Shown: piece by piece, positions 26,944 through 34,480 of the stretch
How the letters are laid out: every line of letters begins with the position of its first letter
How positions within the stretch are numbered: position 1 is the first letter of the stretch
Source: Rheinheimera mesophila
Lineage (GTDB): Bacteria > Pseudomonadota > Gammaproteobacteria > Enterobacterales > Alteromonadaceae
DNA: 64,000 bases
Assembly (NCBI RefSeq): GCF_000986865.1
Contig: NZ_LAVS01000010.1
Coordinates: forward strand, 1-64,000
Direction: 5' to 3'
The notes under the pieces: generated by a model
The model's input: the letters and a program-made list of their open reading frames with translations, nothing else
Told to the model about the DNA's origin: nothing
The model's database searches: none
Made by a program: the position numbers and the translations under genes

Positions 26944-28044
26944 CTACTGGTTTGGCAGTAGCTTAATCTGATGTTTTATCCATTCAGTGGTCAGATTTTG
27001 CCCTGCAACCATGCCCCCTAAGCTGTACAGCTCGTTGTTGATCGTCACTAAAGAGCGTAAATCCATCACTGCAGTGGTGTTTTCAGCCTTGAGCCAATTT
27101 TTGTCGGCGATTGAATACACCCAGACTTGTGCGGAAGGTTCGGCCGGTGTACCGTTGTAACCTATACCGTTGTAGTTGTAGGCGGTTTCGCTGCCACCAA
27201 TAAATACAATCAGGTCTTTGCCATCCTGTTTGATCGCCGCTGCTGCCATCCGGTAACGGGCTTTGCCTGTGGGGTGGGGAAGCTGTTGCCAACTGATGCG
27301 GTTGGCGTCAGTTTTATTGATTTCGCCTAACCAGCACTGGGCCTGGGTTTCATACTGTCGCGGCAAGGTTTGGTAACTGACTTTTACCCCATCACAAAGC
27401 AGCATATGCCGGCCGGATAAAGCGCCGGCCAGACCAAAGGTCGGAGTGCCCGGAAAAGGCGTAGCCTGACTCCATTTCTGAGTGAAGTTATCAAAGACCT
27501 GTACCAGATTGACATTGCCATCCTGCGACCAGCCGCTGGCCAGATAAATGTATCTGTTGTTGTAGGCCAAAGCCACGCTGTCATCGACAGCCACCGGCAT
27601 ATCCGGCAGCTTATTGTAAGCTTTGGTTACAGGACTGTAGCGATAGCCTTCGCTACTTGATACCTCGGTGCCATTGGCTGCTACTGTGTAACCGCCAAAG
27701 ATAAAAAAGTGATTTTGTAACGACACACCTGAGCTTGCCAGTCGGCCACTCAAACGCTGGCGACTGGGCACGGCCGGGGCTTTTAGCCAGGTAGGTTCAC
27801 CGACAGTCCATTGCCAGACTCTGTTATGCACATCGGCATGGGTCTTGCCCGCAGACAGTCCCATAAAGCTGGCGACATAAGTGCGACCCGCCACCGTGGT
27901 GCTCATCACCAGGTTGTTGCTGACCGCTTCAGGTAAAGAAGGCAACTCTGCCGCCGACAGCCATAAAGGCAGGCTAAGAGTCAGACCGAGGCTGAACTTC
28001 GTGATCCTGTTGTTTATGTTGAACATGCCTGATCTCTGTAACAT
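26944..28044 (-). CDS. Secreted Kelch-repeat protein (second copy in window)
   Basis: The 366-aa precursor has a hydrophobic signal (FSLGLTLSLPLWLSAAEL) and Kelch blades: FFIFGGYT near residue 110, YIYLASGW, LIVFIGGS and LYSLGGMV. I choose the ATG of MLQRSGMFN because GGAG lies 9 bases upstream; the frame opens 5 codons earlier. This start overlaps the trmO end by 71 bases, an unusually long overlap, so MFNINNR at 28026 is an alternative. Only weakly similar to the Kelch gene at 20832. Enzymatic activity is unknown. Confidence 0.78.
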   Translation of the reverse strand: MLQRSGMFNINNRITKFSLGLTLSLPLWLSAAELPSLPEAVSNNLVMSTTVAGRTYVASFMGLSAGKTHADVHNRVWQWTVGEPTWLKAPAVPSRQRLSGRLASSGVSLQNHFFIFGGYTVAANGTEVSSSEGYRYSPVTKAYNKLPDMPVAVDDSVALAYNNRYIYLASGWSQDGNVNLVQVFDNFTQKWSQATPFPGTPTFGLAGALSGRHMLLCDGVKVSYQTLPRQYETQAQCWLGEINKTDANRISWQQLPHPTGKARYRMAAAAIKQDGKDLIVFIGGSETAYNYNGIGYNGTPAEPSAQVWVYSIADKNWLKAENTTAVMDLRSLVTINNELYSLGGMVAGQNLTTEWIKHQIKLLPNQ

Positions 28045-28723
28045 GATTGTGTACTCCATTCACTGTCCATTTGATATTAAAGTGATACAGCGTCATGCCA
28101 TAACTCTGTTGTTCCGCTTTTTGCTTTTTATAAGGAGGCCGCGGATCTTGTTTTAACACCTTTTCTATCAACACTGCTAATTCGGGCTGATCTTTTTGCC
28201 GCTGACAGAATTCCAGCACGGCAGGTTCGAAGCTGACGGTCATGTCGGTTTCAGGTGCTGCATCGGCAAAACCACCTGCTGCATCTGGTATCGCATCGGC
28301 GTAGGGCAGGTAAGGTTTAATGTCCAGTATTGGCGTACCGTCCAGCAGATCGACCCCTGACAGTTGAATAATCAACCGGCCCTGTGTACGCACCACGCCT
28401 TCGAGTTTTACGACAGAAAGGCCAATTGGGTTTGGTCGGAAAGTTGCCCGGGTTGCAAAAACTCCTTTTTTTTCATTGCCACCCAAACGTGGCGGCCGTA
28501 CCAGCGGTGACCAACCTTTATCTGCGGTTTGATGAAATACAAACACCAACCATAAATGGCTAAAGGCCTCAATACCCCGGACTATCGCGTCATCGTCATA
28601 ACCCGGCTCTAAAACCAGCTCAGCTTTGGCTTCAGCAATCAGACCAGGCTGCCGCGGGATAGCGAACTTTTGTTTGTAGGGCGAGCGGATGGTGCCCAGC
28701 ACCTGCATTTGATAAGAGGGCAT
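27974..28723 (-). CDS. trmO: tRNA (adenine(37)-N6)-methyltransferase TrmO
   Basis: TrmO (TsaA/YaeB) N6-methylates t6A37 of tRNA-Thr using SAM. The 249-aa protein has the TrmO beta-barrel signatures GTIRSPYKQKFAIPRQPG near the start, GVFATRATFRPNPIGLSVV near residue 95 and DLLDGTPILDIKPYLPYAD near 130, plus the C-terminal VLKQDPRPPYKK. The start MPSYQMQVLG is chosen for its GAGGA four bases upstream; the frame opens 23 codons earlier without support. Its end overlaps the Kelch gene. Confidence 0.93.
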   Translation of the reverse strand: MPSYQMQVLGTIRSPYKQKFAIPRQPGLIAEAKAELVLEPGYDDDAIVRGIEAFSHLWLVFVFHQTADKGWSPLVRPPRLGGNEKKGVFATRATFRPNPIGLSVVKLEGVVRTQGRLIIQLSGVDLLDGTPILDIKPYLPYADAIPDAAGGFADAAPETDMTVSFEPAVLEFCQRQKDQPELAVLIEKVLKQDPRPPYKKQKAEQQSYGMTLYHFNIKWTVNGVHNHVTEIRHVQHKQQDHEVQPRSDS

Positions 28724-29110
28724 CAGTTCCTCAGAGAATATCTGGATAAAAAAAACAGCGGTCATTATGGCGGTGCAGGTAGTAAAGGACAAGCAGGGCG
28801 CTTTTCAGCGGGCCAGTGAAAATTGCTTTACAACAGGTTCAAAACTTGGGATTAATAGAGGCTACCGTCTGAAGTTACAACTCAGCGGCACACCACAAAG
28901 AGCGATTGCAATCGCCAGTGAGTACCAACCAAACCACCTAAATCCATGTTCTAAGCCTTGTACCGGCAGTTGCTGCCTGGTTGACTGCGCCATTGTGCTC
29001 CGCCACAGGCTAACTGTGTGGTGCCTGGCTGGCTGTCGCTGCAGCTTCGGGTCATTGTATGGTGTTTGCAGCAGCTTTGCTGTGTGTTTGTAAGAGTCTG
29101 ACGAGAGCGT
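28724..29110. other. 387-bp non-coding region between trmO and purU
   Basis: Divergent promoter region with no gene I can support. Frames on both strands here give Cys-rich, low-quality products. From about 28869 to 29050 it carries a degenerate palindrome: GAAGTTACAACTCAGCGG on the left, GCTGCAGCTTCGGG on the right, and the centre CACAG-GCTAA-CTGTG (29004-29018), which resembles the repeat element upstream of topA. Confidence 0.5.
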
Positions 29111-29947
29111 ATGATGGAAAAGAAAGTTTTATTAATTGAATGCCCGGATTCAAAAGGTTTGATAGCCCAGATCACCAATATTTGCTACAAGCATCAGCTC
29201 AACATTATCCGCAATACGGAATATGTTGATCCGGACTCAGGCCAGTTTTTTATGCGGACCCAGTTGGAGGGGATTTTCAACGATAGCACGCTGATGTTGG
29301 ATTTAGACCGGGCTTTACCTCAGGGGAGCAGCCGGCAATTGGTCGCGGCTGGGCGAAAAAAAGTGGTGATCCTGGTGACCAAAGAGGCGCATTGCCTCGG
29401 TGATATTTTAATGAAAGTTTATGACGGCTCGTTAAAACTGGATATAGCGGCTGTGGTGGGTAACCATCCTGATCTGCAAAGTCTGGCGGAAAAATTCGAC
29501 ATTCCCTACCACTTGGTCAGTCACCTGAATCTAAGTCGCGAGCAGCATGAAGCGGCGCTTCGGCAGGTGATAGACCCTTATCAGGCAGATTATTTAGTGC
29601 TGGCCAAGTTTATGCGGGTATTAAGTCCGGCTTTTGTTGCGCATTACAAAGAGCGCATCATCAATATTCACCATAGCTTTTTACCGGCTTTTATTGGGGC
29701 CAATCCCTATCATCAGGCGCATAAAAGAGGGGTGAAAATTATTGGGGCAACCGCCCATTTTGTCACGGACGATCTGGATGAAGGCCCAATTATCAAGCAG
29801 ATGGTAACGCCAGTGGATCATACCTACAGCGCTATGGATATGGTAAAAGCCGGTCGGGATGTGGAAAAAAACGTGTTGAGTAAAGCCTTGCAACTGGTGC
29901 TGGAAGACCGGGTTTTTGTACATGGCAATAAAACAGTGATCCTATAA
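29111..29947 (+). CDS. purU: Formyltetrahydrofolate deformylase
   Basis: PurU hydrolyses 10-formyl-THF to THF and formate, balancing one-carbon pools and supplying formate for PurT. The 278-aa protein has an N-terminal ACT domain (about 5-80, LLIECPDSKGLIAQITNICY) and a formyltransferase-fold domain with NIHHSFLPAFIGANPYHQAHKRGVKIIGATAH near 185-215 and DLDEGPIIKQ near 220. ATGATG gives two possible starts one codon apart. It appears monocistronic. Confidence 0.95.
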   Translation: MMEKKVLLIECPDSKGLIAQITNICYKHQLNIIRNTEYVDPDSGQFFMRTQLEGIFNDSTLMLDLDRALPQGSSRQLVAAGRKKVVILVTKEAHCLGDILMKVYDGSLKLDIAAVVGNHPDLQSLAEKFDIPYHLVSHLNLSREQHEAALRQVIDPYQADYLVLAKFMRVLSPAFVAHYKERIINIHHSFLPAFIGANPYHQAHKRGVKIIGATAHFVTDDLDEGPIIKQMVTPVDHTYSAMDMVKAGRDVEKNVLSKALQLVLEDRVFVHGNKTVIL

Positions 29948-30031
29948 AAAATGATTGATATCAGTGTCTTGGTTCGTTTTTTTTCGAAAAACAAACTATG
30001 CTGATGTAAAAAACAACAAGGATAAGATGTT

Positions 30032-30517
30032 ATGTCGGGTAAAAGGACAGTCGAATTCCGCTTTTTAGCTGAACCCACCCATGTCAACTTCGGCGGTAAA
30101 GTGCATGGTGGGATGGTGATGAAATGGATTGACCAAGTGGCATATGCCTGCGCCGCGGGGTGGAGCGGTTTGTATTGTGTCACTGTCTCTGTCGGGACTA
30201 TACGTTTTCGTCGACCTATTCTGGTCGGGCATCAGGTGGAATTGATAGCCCGTATCGTCTACACCGGCACCAGCAGTATGCATGTGCTGGTGCAGGTGCG
30301 CTCAGGCGATACTAAAGGCGATGAGATGCTGGAAACCAATCACTGCATTATCAGTTTTGTGGCGTTGGATGCACAAGGCAATACCGCAGCAGTGCCCGCC
30401 TGGCATCCTCAGACCGCAGAAGATGAATTTTTGCAACAGTATGCGATGAAAACCAAAGCGTTTTCGCAGGAAGTTGAGCAGGATATGCTGAATTATTACC
30501 AGGAGAATAGCCAATGA
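30032..30517 (+). CDS. Hotdog-fold acyl-CoA thioesterase
   Basis: The 161-aa protein is a BFIT/BACH-type acyl-CoA thioesterase: HVNFGGKVHGGMVMKWIDQVAYACAAGW near residue 18 is the conserved active-site helix with the catalytic acidic residue, followed by VSVGTIRFRRPILVGHQVELIARIVYTGTSSM. It would hydrolyse acyl-CoAs in the cytosol; chain-length preference is unknown. Its stop overlaps the next gene (secreted 175-aa protein) by 4 bases, so the two are translationally coupled. Confidence 0.88.
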   Translation: MSGKRTVEFRFLAEPTHVNFGGKVHGGMVMKWIDQVAYACAAGWSGLYCVTVSVGTIRFRRPILVGHQVELIARIVYTGTSSMHVLVQVRSGDTKGDEMLETNHCIISFVALDAQGNTAAVPAWHPQTAEDEFLQQYAMKTKAFSQEVEQDMLNYYQENSQ

Positions 30518-31041
30518 AATTAGTCTGTTTCCTCACTCTGTTTCTTAGTTTTGCCTCTGTTGCGTCACCGCCTGCATTGCATCCGGAACTGGAGATGTTC
30601 CGGCCTTTTTTAGATAGCCACTGGGAGGGCGATTTAACAGAGCCGGGTAAAGAGAAAAAAATGATCGACAGGTCAGTCTGGAGCCGGGCGTTAAATGGTC
30701 AGGCGATTAAAACCCTACACTCTGTGAATGACGGTGACTATGGTGGTGAGACCATGATTTTCTGGGATCAAAAGCAGAAAAAAATTGCGTACTACTATTT
30801 TACCACCGCAGGTTTTTATACCCATGGCACTATGACCTACAATCCTGAAACAAAAAGTATCGAAGCCCTGGAAAACGTCGAAAACAATGCACAAGGCATT
30901 ACGCAAGTGCGCTCGCATTCAGTACTGGACCCAACAGGCAGACTTCAGATCAGTTCCGAGTATTTGCAACATGGAAAATGGGTAAAAGGACACAGCGCCA
31001 GCTATAAACGAGTGCCCCGGACCGAAGTAAAGTTTCGCTAA
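30514..31041 (+). CDS. Secreted protein of unknown function (175 aa)
   Basis: I do not recognise the family with certainty. The protein has a signal peptide (MKLVCFLTLFLSFASVAS) and a beta-rich body with repeated aromatic strands (TMIFWDQKQKKIAYYYFTTAGF, YTHGTMTYNPETKSIEAL), which suggests a lipocalin-like or DUF1579-like barrel that binds a hydrophobic ligand. Coupling to the thioesterase gene by ATGA points to a fatty-acid or lipid context. This is inference. Confidence 0.65.
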   Translation: MKLVCFLTLFLSFASVASPPALHPELEMFRPFLDSHWEGDLTEPGKEKKMIDRSVWSRALNGQAIKTLHSVNDGDYGGETMIFWDQKQKKIAYYYFTTAGFYTHGTMTYNPETKSIEALENVENNAQGITQVRSHSVLDPTGRLQISSEYLQHGKWVKGHSASYKRVPRTEVKFR

Positions 31042-31047
31042 GCGCGA

Positions 31048-31704
31048 CTACTTCTCACTGATAAAATCTTCTACCGGCTCCAGTGCATAGATATCGTCAA
31101 TCTGAGTGGCACTGGAGTGACTGACTCGTAAATCTTTAATGTGACCGTTACGCAGACTGTATACCCAGCCGTGTACCGTCAACTGCTGGCCCCGCTCCCA
31201 GGCATCCTGCACGAAACTGGTGTGACAGACATTACGCACCTGTTCCATCACGTTCAGCTCACACAAACGGTTGACACGTTGGCCGTCGTCCTCGAAGCTG
31301 TCCAGCTCTGCTCTGTGCAGCGCATAAACATCTTTGATATTGCGCAGCCAGTTATCGACAAATCCAATGCGTTGTTTGTTCATCGCAGCAGCCACGCCGC
31401 CACAGCCATAATGACCGCAGACAATAATATGTTTAATTTTCAGAATATCGATGGCGTATTGCAACACGGACAAACAATTGATGTCAGAGTGCAACACCAT
31501 ATTAGCCACATTGCGGTGAACAAACAGTTCACCCGGCAATAAGCCGACTATTTCATTGGCCGGAACCCTGCTGTCAGAGCAGCCTATCCATAAGTACTCC
31601 GGAGCCTGCTGCTCTGAGAGTTGCTTAAAAAAGCCCGGAGCTTCCTGCTCAACCCGCTCAGCCCATGCCCTGTTATTGGCAAATAAGTGTTTGATAGAAC
31701 GCAT
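31048..31704 (-). CDS. can: Beta-class carbonic anhydrase
   Basis: The enzyme interconverts CO2 and bicarbonate and supplies bicarbonate for carboxylases. The 218-aa protein matches E. coli Can: zinc ligands Cys42 and Asp44 in WIGCSDSRVPANE, His98 and Cys101 in CGHYGCGGV, plus GELFVHRNVANMV. It is convergent with the secreted-protein gene, 6 bases away, and divergent from galU. Confidence 0.95.
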   Translation of the reverse strand: MRSIKHLFANNRAWAERVEQEAPGFFKQLSEQQAPEYLWIGCSDSRVPANEIVGLLPGELFVHRNVANMVLHSDINCLSVLQYAIDILKIKHIIVCGHYGCGGVAAAMNKQRIGFVDNWLRNIKDVYALHRAELDSFEDDGQRVNRLCELNVMEQVRNVCHTSFVQDAWERGQQLTVHGWVYSLRNGHIKDLRVSHSSATQIDDIYALEPVEDFISEK

Positions 31705-31726
31705 TGAATCACCTTATAAAAAACTG

Positions 31727-31812
31727 CCGCTACGATAACAGATCTGAGTGTGGTGGGAACACCGACCAGCCATAGCGTGACCAGCTAGCCCAACCAACAC
31801 ATTCAGTAGCGG
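31727..31812. repeat. Imperfect palindrome in the can-galU intergenic region
   Basis: Outer arms CCGCTAC (31727-31733) and GTAGCGG (31806-31812) are perfect. Inside them CTGAGTGTGGTGGG and CCCAACCAACACATTCAG also pair imperfectly. The 86-bp structure may be a degenerate repeat element or a regulatory RNA structure. I see no other copy in the window. Confidence 0.45.
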
Positions 31813-31891
31813 TAAATCTGTGTGGCTGCTTACTGAGGCTCAAGGTATGATAGAACAATAAGTTAAGATTTTTCTGAAGGAACCATAGTCG

Positions 31892-32794
31892 ATGGTGAAG
31901 TTAAAAAAAGCAGTGATCCCAGTGGCAGGTTTAGGCACCCGAATGTTGCCAGCAACCAAAGCTATCCCAAAAGAGATGTTACCTGTAGTGGACAAGCCGT
32001 TAATCCAGTACGTGGTGGAAGAGGCGGCTGCAGCGGGCATCACAGAGATAGTGCTGGTGACCCATTCCAGTAAAAACTCGATAGAGAACCACTTTGATAC
32101 CAGCTTTGAATTAGAAAACCAGTTAGAGAAGAGGGTAAAACGTTCTTTATTGGACGATGTCAGGTCTATCAACCCAAAAAATGTCACCGTTATTTCTGTG
32201 CGTCAGCCAGTGGCTTTAGGCCTGGGGCATGCGGTGTTATGCGCAGCTCCTGTGGTTGGCAATGAACCTTTTGCGGTGATTTTGCCAGATGTGTTAATTG
32301 ATAAATATCACGCAGACGCACGTATTCATAATTTAAAAGCCATGATCCAGCGTTTTGAAACAACGGGCGCCAGCCAGATCATGGTTGAGCCCGTACCAGC
32401 GCTTGACGTCAATAAATACGGCATAGTGGATATATCAGGCGAAACTTTAGTGCAGGGCCAATCCGCTTTAATTCGTACCATGGTTGAAAAGCCGGAAATT
32501 GAAGATGCACCTTCGAATCTGGCTATTACCGGACGTTATGTATTGTCTGCCAAAGTATGGGATTTATTACGTCATACAGCTCCGGGCGCGGGTGGTGAAA
32601 TTCAACTGACCGATGCTTTACATCATTTATTATTAATAGAACAGATAGAAGCTTATCATTTACAAGGCAAGTCACATGACTGTGGTAGTAAGATTGGTTA
32701 TCTTAAAGCTGTAGTGGAATATGCACTTCAGGATAAAAAGCTAGCAGACGAGTTTCGTAACTATCTGAAAAATTTAAGCCTGTTAAAAGACTGA
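31892..32794 (+). CDS. galU: UTP-glucose-1-phosphate uridylyltransferase
   Basis: GalU makes UDP-glucose for LPS, capsule and osmoprotectant synthesis. The 300-aa protein starts with the nucleotidyltransferase motif [45 protein letters not shown] (metal site) and VEKP follow near 128 and 195, with [10 protein letters not shown] near 235. Upstream, an extended -10-like GGTATGAT lies about 40 bases before the start. It seems monocistronic. Confidence 0.96.
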   Translation: MVKLKKAVIPVAGLGTRMLPATKAIPKEMLPVVDKPLIQYVVEEAAAAGITEIVLVTHSSKNSIENHFDTSFELENQLEKRVKRSLLDDVRSINPKNVTVISVRQPVALGLGHAVLCAAPVVGNEPFAVILPDVLIDKYHADARIHNLKAMIQRFETTGASQIMVEPVPALDVNKYGIVDISGETLVQGQSALIRTMVEKPEIEDAPSNLAITGRYVLSAKVWDLLRHTAPGAGGEIQLTDALHHLLLIEQIEAYHLQGKSHDCGSKIGYLKAVVEYALQDKKLADEFRNYLKNLSLLKD

Positions 32795-32923
32795 TCAGGG
32801 GGCAATAGCGGCCTTTTTGACAGGGCATATTATTTTGTTGATTAAATAAGATTATATTTGCTCTTTAATTTGTAGAAATGATTCTGTAGTATCAGGTGTA
32901 GTATATATCCACGGGAGATTTTC

Positions 32924-33451
32924 ATGTCATTGTTACTTGATAAAAAAGAACTGAAAAAAGCCGCAAAAGAAATCACTACCGTAAAGTTACATGAAGTGAT
33001 TGAGATCTTAAATGCAGTATTGGCTGAACGACAAAAAGAAACAGAAGTATTATCTCAAATCCGTGCACTAGCCAAAGCCCAGGGCTTTACACTGGAGCAG
33101 TTGGGTTATCAACTGAATGCTGATGTAGTCGTCAGCCATGATGATGATTCAGAATCAAAAGGCAAACGTCCGGTTAAACCTAAATTTAAAACCATCAATA
33201 AAGAAAGCCAGTTTTTTTATGTGGATGCAGGTAAATTACACTTACTGAAAACGCATACGATGAAAAAGTCTTTAGTAGACCGTGGTATTAAAGTGGTGCC
33301 ATTTCATAAAGTGGATGCCAAATACAGCAAGGACATTGAAGCATTATTGGCAGAAGCTGGTGCTCAGGCCATAGAAAACTTTAATAGCAAAGTGGACGTG
33401 TGGAACGCTTATGCTCAGGCCCATGGCGAAGAGATCCTGTCGAAGAAGTAA
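32924..33451 (+). CDS. Possible H-NS-like nucleoid protein with unusual C-terminus
   Basis: I do not recognise the 175-aa protein with certainty. Its N-terminal half (residues 1-65) is a Lys/Glu-rich helix region, with VLAERQKETEVLSQIRALAKAQGFTLEQLG recalling the oligomerisation helices of H-NS/MvaT proteins. A Lys/Pro-rich linker with DDDSES follows (70-95), then a compact domain with FFYVDAGKLHLLKTHTMKKSLVDRGIKVVPFH where H-NS would have its GRTP-type DNA loop, which is absent. It is transcribed alone with AT-rich upstream DNA and a good ribosome site (GGGAG). Confidence 0.6.
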   Translation: MSLLLDKKELKKAAKEITTVKLHEVIEILNAVLAERQKETEVLSQIRALAKAQGFTLEQLGYQLNADVVVSHDDDSESKGKRPVKPKFKTINKESQFFYVDAGKLHLLKTHTMKKSLVDRGIKVVPFHKVDAKYSKDIEALLAEAGAQAIENFNSKVDVWNAYAQAHGEEILSKK

Positions 33452-33463
33452 TAGTCTCTGAAC

Positions 33464-33510
33464 AAAAAAACCGCCAGTTTCAGCTAGGAAATGGCGGTTT
33501 TTTCTTTTTG
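33464..33510. terminator. Bidirectional terminator between convergent genes
   Basis: CCGCCA/TGGCGG stem with A7 before and T6 after, giving U tracts on both strands, between the H-NS-like gene and yciK. Confidence 0.85.
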
Positions 33511-33516
33511 TAGCCG

Positions 33517-34260
33517 TTATTTTTGCTGTGCATCCAGCGACTGGCCGTTCACGGCTTTGCTGTCATCACTCATTAAATACAGATACAGCGGCATGATTTG
33601 CTCTGCGGTCGGTAAACTCAGCTGATCTTCGCCAGGGTACGCTTTACTACGCATTTTAGTGCGGGTCGCTCCGGGATTAATCGCATTGACCCGCAGCGAG
33701 GTCCCTTCGTATTCTGCGGCCATTACCTGCATCAAGCCCTCGGTCGCAAATTTAGATACGGCATAACCTCCCCAGTAGGCTCTGCCCTGACGACCGACAC
33801 CCGAGGACGTAAATACAATAGAAGCCTGGGGCGCCAGCTTTAATACCGGCACCAACGCCTGACTCATCAGCATGGCTGCCGTGACATTGACCTGAAGGAT
33901 ATCCTGCCAGGTAGGCAAATCCAGATGTTCAAACGGACTCAAGACGCCAAGCATACCTGCGTTGTGCAGCACACCATCGAGCTTGCCAAACTCAGCTTTA
34001 ATAGTGGCGGCCATATCCTGATAGTGCCTGGCAGTAGCTCCTTTTAAGTCCAGTGGCACAATAGCGGGTTCAGGCCAGCCTGCTGCGACTATTTCATCGT
34101 AGACTGCGGTCAGTTTAGCGGTCGTCTTACCCAATAAAATCACTGTAGCGCCGTGTCGGGCGTAACAAAGTGCTGCCGCTTTACCTATGCCGTCACCGGC
34201 GCCTGTCACTAAAATAACTTTCTCTGCCAATGCCTGAGGGGCTGCTTGATAATTGAACAT
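33517..34260 (-). CDS. yciK: SDR-family oxidoreductase YciK
   Basis: The 247-aa protein is a short-chain dehydrogenase closely resembling E. coli YciK: cofactor site ILVTGAGDGIGKAAALCYARHGATVILLGK, LDGVLHNAGMLG, catalytic Ser in IVFTSSGVGRQGRAYWG with YxxSK (YAVSKFATEGLMQV), and the typical end MPLYLYLMSDDSKAVNGQSLDAQ. The substrate is unknown. I choose MFNYQAAPQ, which aligns with the E. coli start; the frame is open 25 codons further. In E. coli it lies beside sohB; here a lipase gene sits between them. Confidence 0.92.
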   Translation of the reverse strand: MFNYQAAPQALAEKVILVTGAGDGIGKAAALCYARHGATVILLGKTTAKLTAVYDEIVAAGWPEPAIVPLDLKGATARHYQDMAATIKAEFGKLDGVLHNAGMLGVLSPFEHLDLPTWQDILQVNVTAAMLMSQALVPVLKLAPQASIVFTSSGVGRQGRAYWGGYAVSKFATEGLMQVMAAEYEGTSLRVNAINPGATRTKMRSKAYPGEDQLSLPTAEQIMPLYLYLMSDDSKAVNGQSLDAQQK

Positions 34261-34480
34261 AAATAGGGGTCCCAGCCGTTTAAAAACGGCGGCAGCATAC
34301 CTGCTCTGTATTAATTTTGCACCTTTCTTCAACAAGCTTGATTTTGAGCTAGCGAATTTTTTCTGATTGGGTTAAGTTTAACTGGTCGTAGCTGTTAAAA
34401 GCTAACATCACAAAAACGAATGACCTCTTTAGGTAACTATCGGGGCAGAATAAGAAAAATACAGGACACGGGGAGAAGAT

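Noticed and set aside
28767-29093. 108-codon plus-strand frame before purU
   Set aside because: Cys-rich unnatural product, no ribosome site, overlaps a palindromic region; judged non-coding.
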